The notes under the pieces are model-generated. The model did not search any database, was not told where the DNA came from, and saw only the letters and a program-made list of their open reading frames with translations. From Planctomycetales bacterium (GTDB lineage Bacteria; Planctomycetota; Planctomycetia; Isosphaerales; Isosphaeraceae): DNA of 64,000 nucleotides. The stretch covers positions 1-64,000 of the forward strand of contig DAIDKV010000184.1 of the NCBI GenBank assembly GCA_027449865.1. Direction: 5' to 3'. Both the position numbers and the translations under genes were made by a program. This document shows, one piece after another, positions 63,680 to 64,000 of this stretch; position 1 is the first letter of the stretch, and every line of letters starts with the position of its first letter.

Positions 63680-64000
63680 TCAGGCCAGGTCGGCGACCTC
63701 AACCGGAGCTTCGGCCTCGGGCGCCGCGGTCGACCAGGCCCGCGAGACGGCCCGCTCGATCACAGGCCCCACCCCGAAGAGCACGCAGGTTCCGAGAAGG
63801 TCGGCCGCCAGCGTGTTCTGGTAGAACGGGATCGCCTTGATGTAGCAGTCGACCAGTCCGGCGAGGTTCATCGGGTAGAGCTGGCCCTCGGCCCAGACTC
63901 CAAAATTGGTCGTGGCGAAAAACAGCGTCGACCCGGCCAGGCCGAGCCCAGGCGCCATCCAGAGGCGGAAACCGGGGCGCCTCGCCAGCGGACCAAGGAG
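63680..64000 (-). CDS. DUF6580-like membrane protein (C-terminal part, cut by window edge)
   Basis: The frame stays open to the window end; an internal ATG at 63958 is not the true start, since LLGPLARRPGFRLW is read upstream in frame. The visible part has the pattern STLFFATTNFGVWAEGQLYP, LVDCYIKAIPFYQNTLAADLLGTCVLFG, which I know from small multi-span membrane proteins (DUF6580) of planctomycetes and others; the role is unknown, perhaps linked to cofactor or ECF-type uptake. Ends with an acidic Ala/Glu/Val tail. Probably in one operon with mfnB. Confidence 0.7.
   Translation of the reverse strand, partial: LLGPLARRPGFRLWMAPGLGLAGSTLFFATTNFGVWAEGQLYPMNLAGLVDCYIKAIPFYQNTLAADLLGTCVLFGVGPVIERAVSRAWSTAAPEAEAPVEVADLA

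Overview
The window is high-GC DNA from a planctomycete, most likely of the Isosphaeraceae type. The evidence is a DUF1501 protein paired with a PSCyt1/DUF1549/DUF1553 cytochrome protein, a PEP-CTERM surface protein, a Ser/Thr kinase fused to a receiver-like domain, several small proteins with a planctomycete character, and an MfnB homologue of the archaeal-type C1 cofactor pathway. The assignment rests on recognised gene families, not on a database search. No rRNA, tRNA or CRISPR array was recognised.

Bases 1-14,000 are an accessory region. It opens with two gene remnants and two small membrane proteins. A string of defence-type cassettes follows: a Shedu-like (DUF4263) nuclease with a small RelE-like partner; an AAA ATPase with a DUF4276/TOPRIM-like protein; a 1071-residue PLD-helicase-DUF3427 protein; a Panacea-domain antitoxin with a 415-residue possible PD-(D/E)XK protein; and a VapBC pair. 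Copies of a GC-rich intergenic repeat of about 170-200 bp sit at the borders of the first three cassettes, so the island looks assembled from exchangeable units. A second, shorter repeat flanks vapBC. Decayed genes lie at 12.8-13.8 kb.

Bases 14,000-34,300 are mostly chromosomal. They hold a secreted metzincin protease, the PEP-CTERM protein, a kinase and QW-repeat operon, gltX, a decayed vapBC whose toxin stub runs into a TlpA-like thioredoxin gene, a PfkB kinase, thpR, recA with a clear promoter, a Uma2 protein, a Rieske oxygenase, aroC, purC overlapped by an orphan parD-like antitoxin gene, a C45 peptidase, guaA and an SRAP-like gene.

Bases 34,300-37,100 hold three arrays of AT-rich heptamer repeats and a perfect 18-bp inverted repeat 2.5 kb apart, bracketing one patatin-like gene. 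Next come a Y-family DNA polymerase with a promoter that predicts a leaderless transcript, a secreted protein, a cysteine-desulfurase-like enzyme, an ABM monooxygenase, a tyrosine-rich secreted protein and the DUF1501/PSCyt1 pair.

Bases 46,800-55,030 form an inorganic-carbon locus. An SbtA-type bicarbonate transporter with an extra N-terminal domain is followed by DabA, whose zinc ligands keep the published DabA spacing, then two different NuoL/M-like proteins and yjbQ, with 4-bp overlaps between the last three genes. A lower-GC RloA/RloB ATPase-TOPRIM cassette follows on the other strand. The window ends with three tandem, overlapping SGNH-hydrolase paralogues, an ALDH7-type dehydrogenase, mfnB and the start of a DUF6580-like membrane protein.
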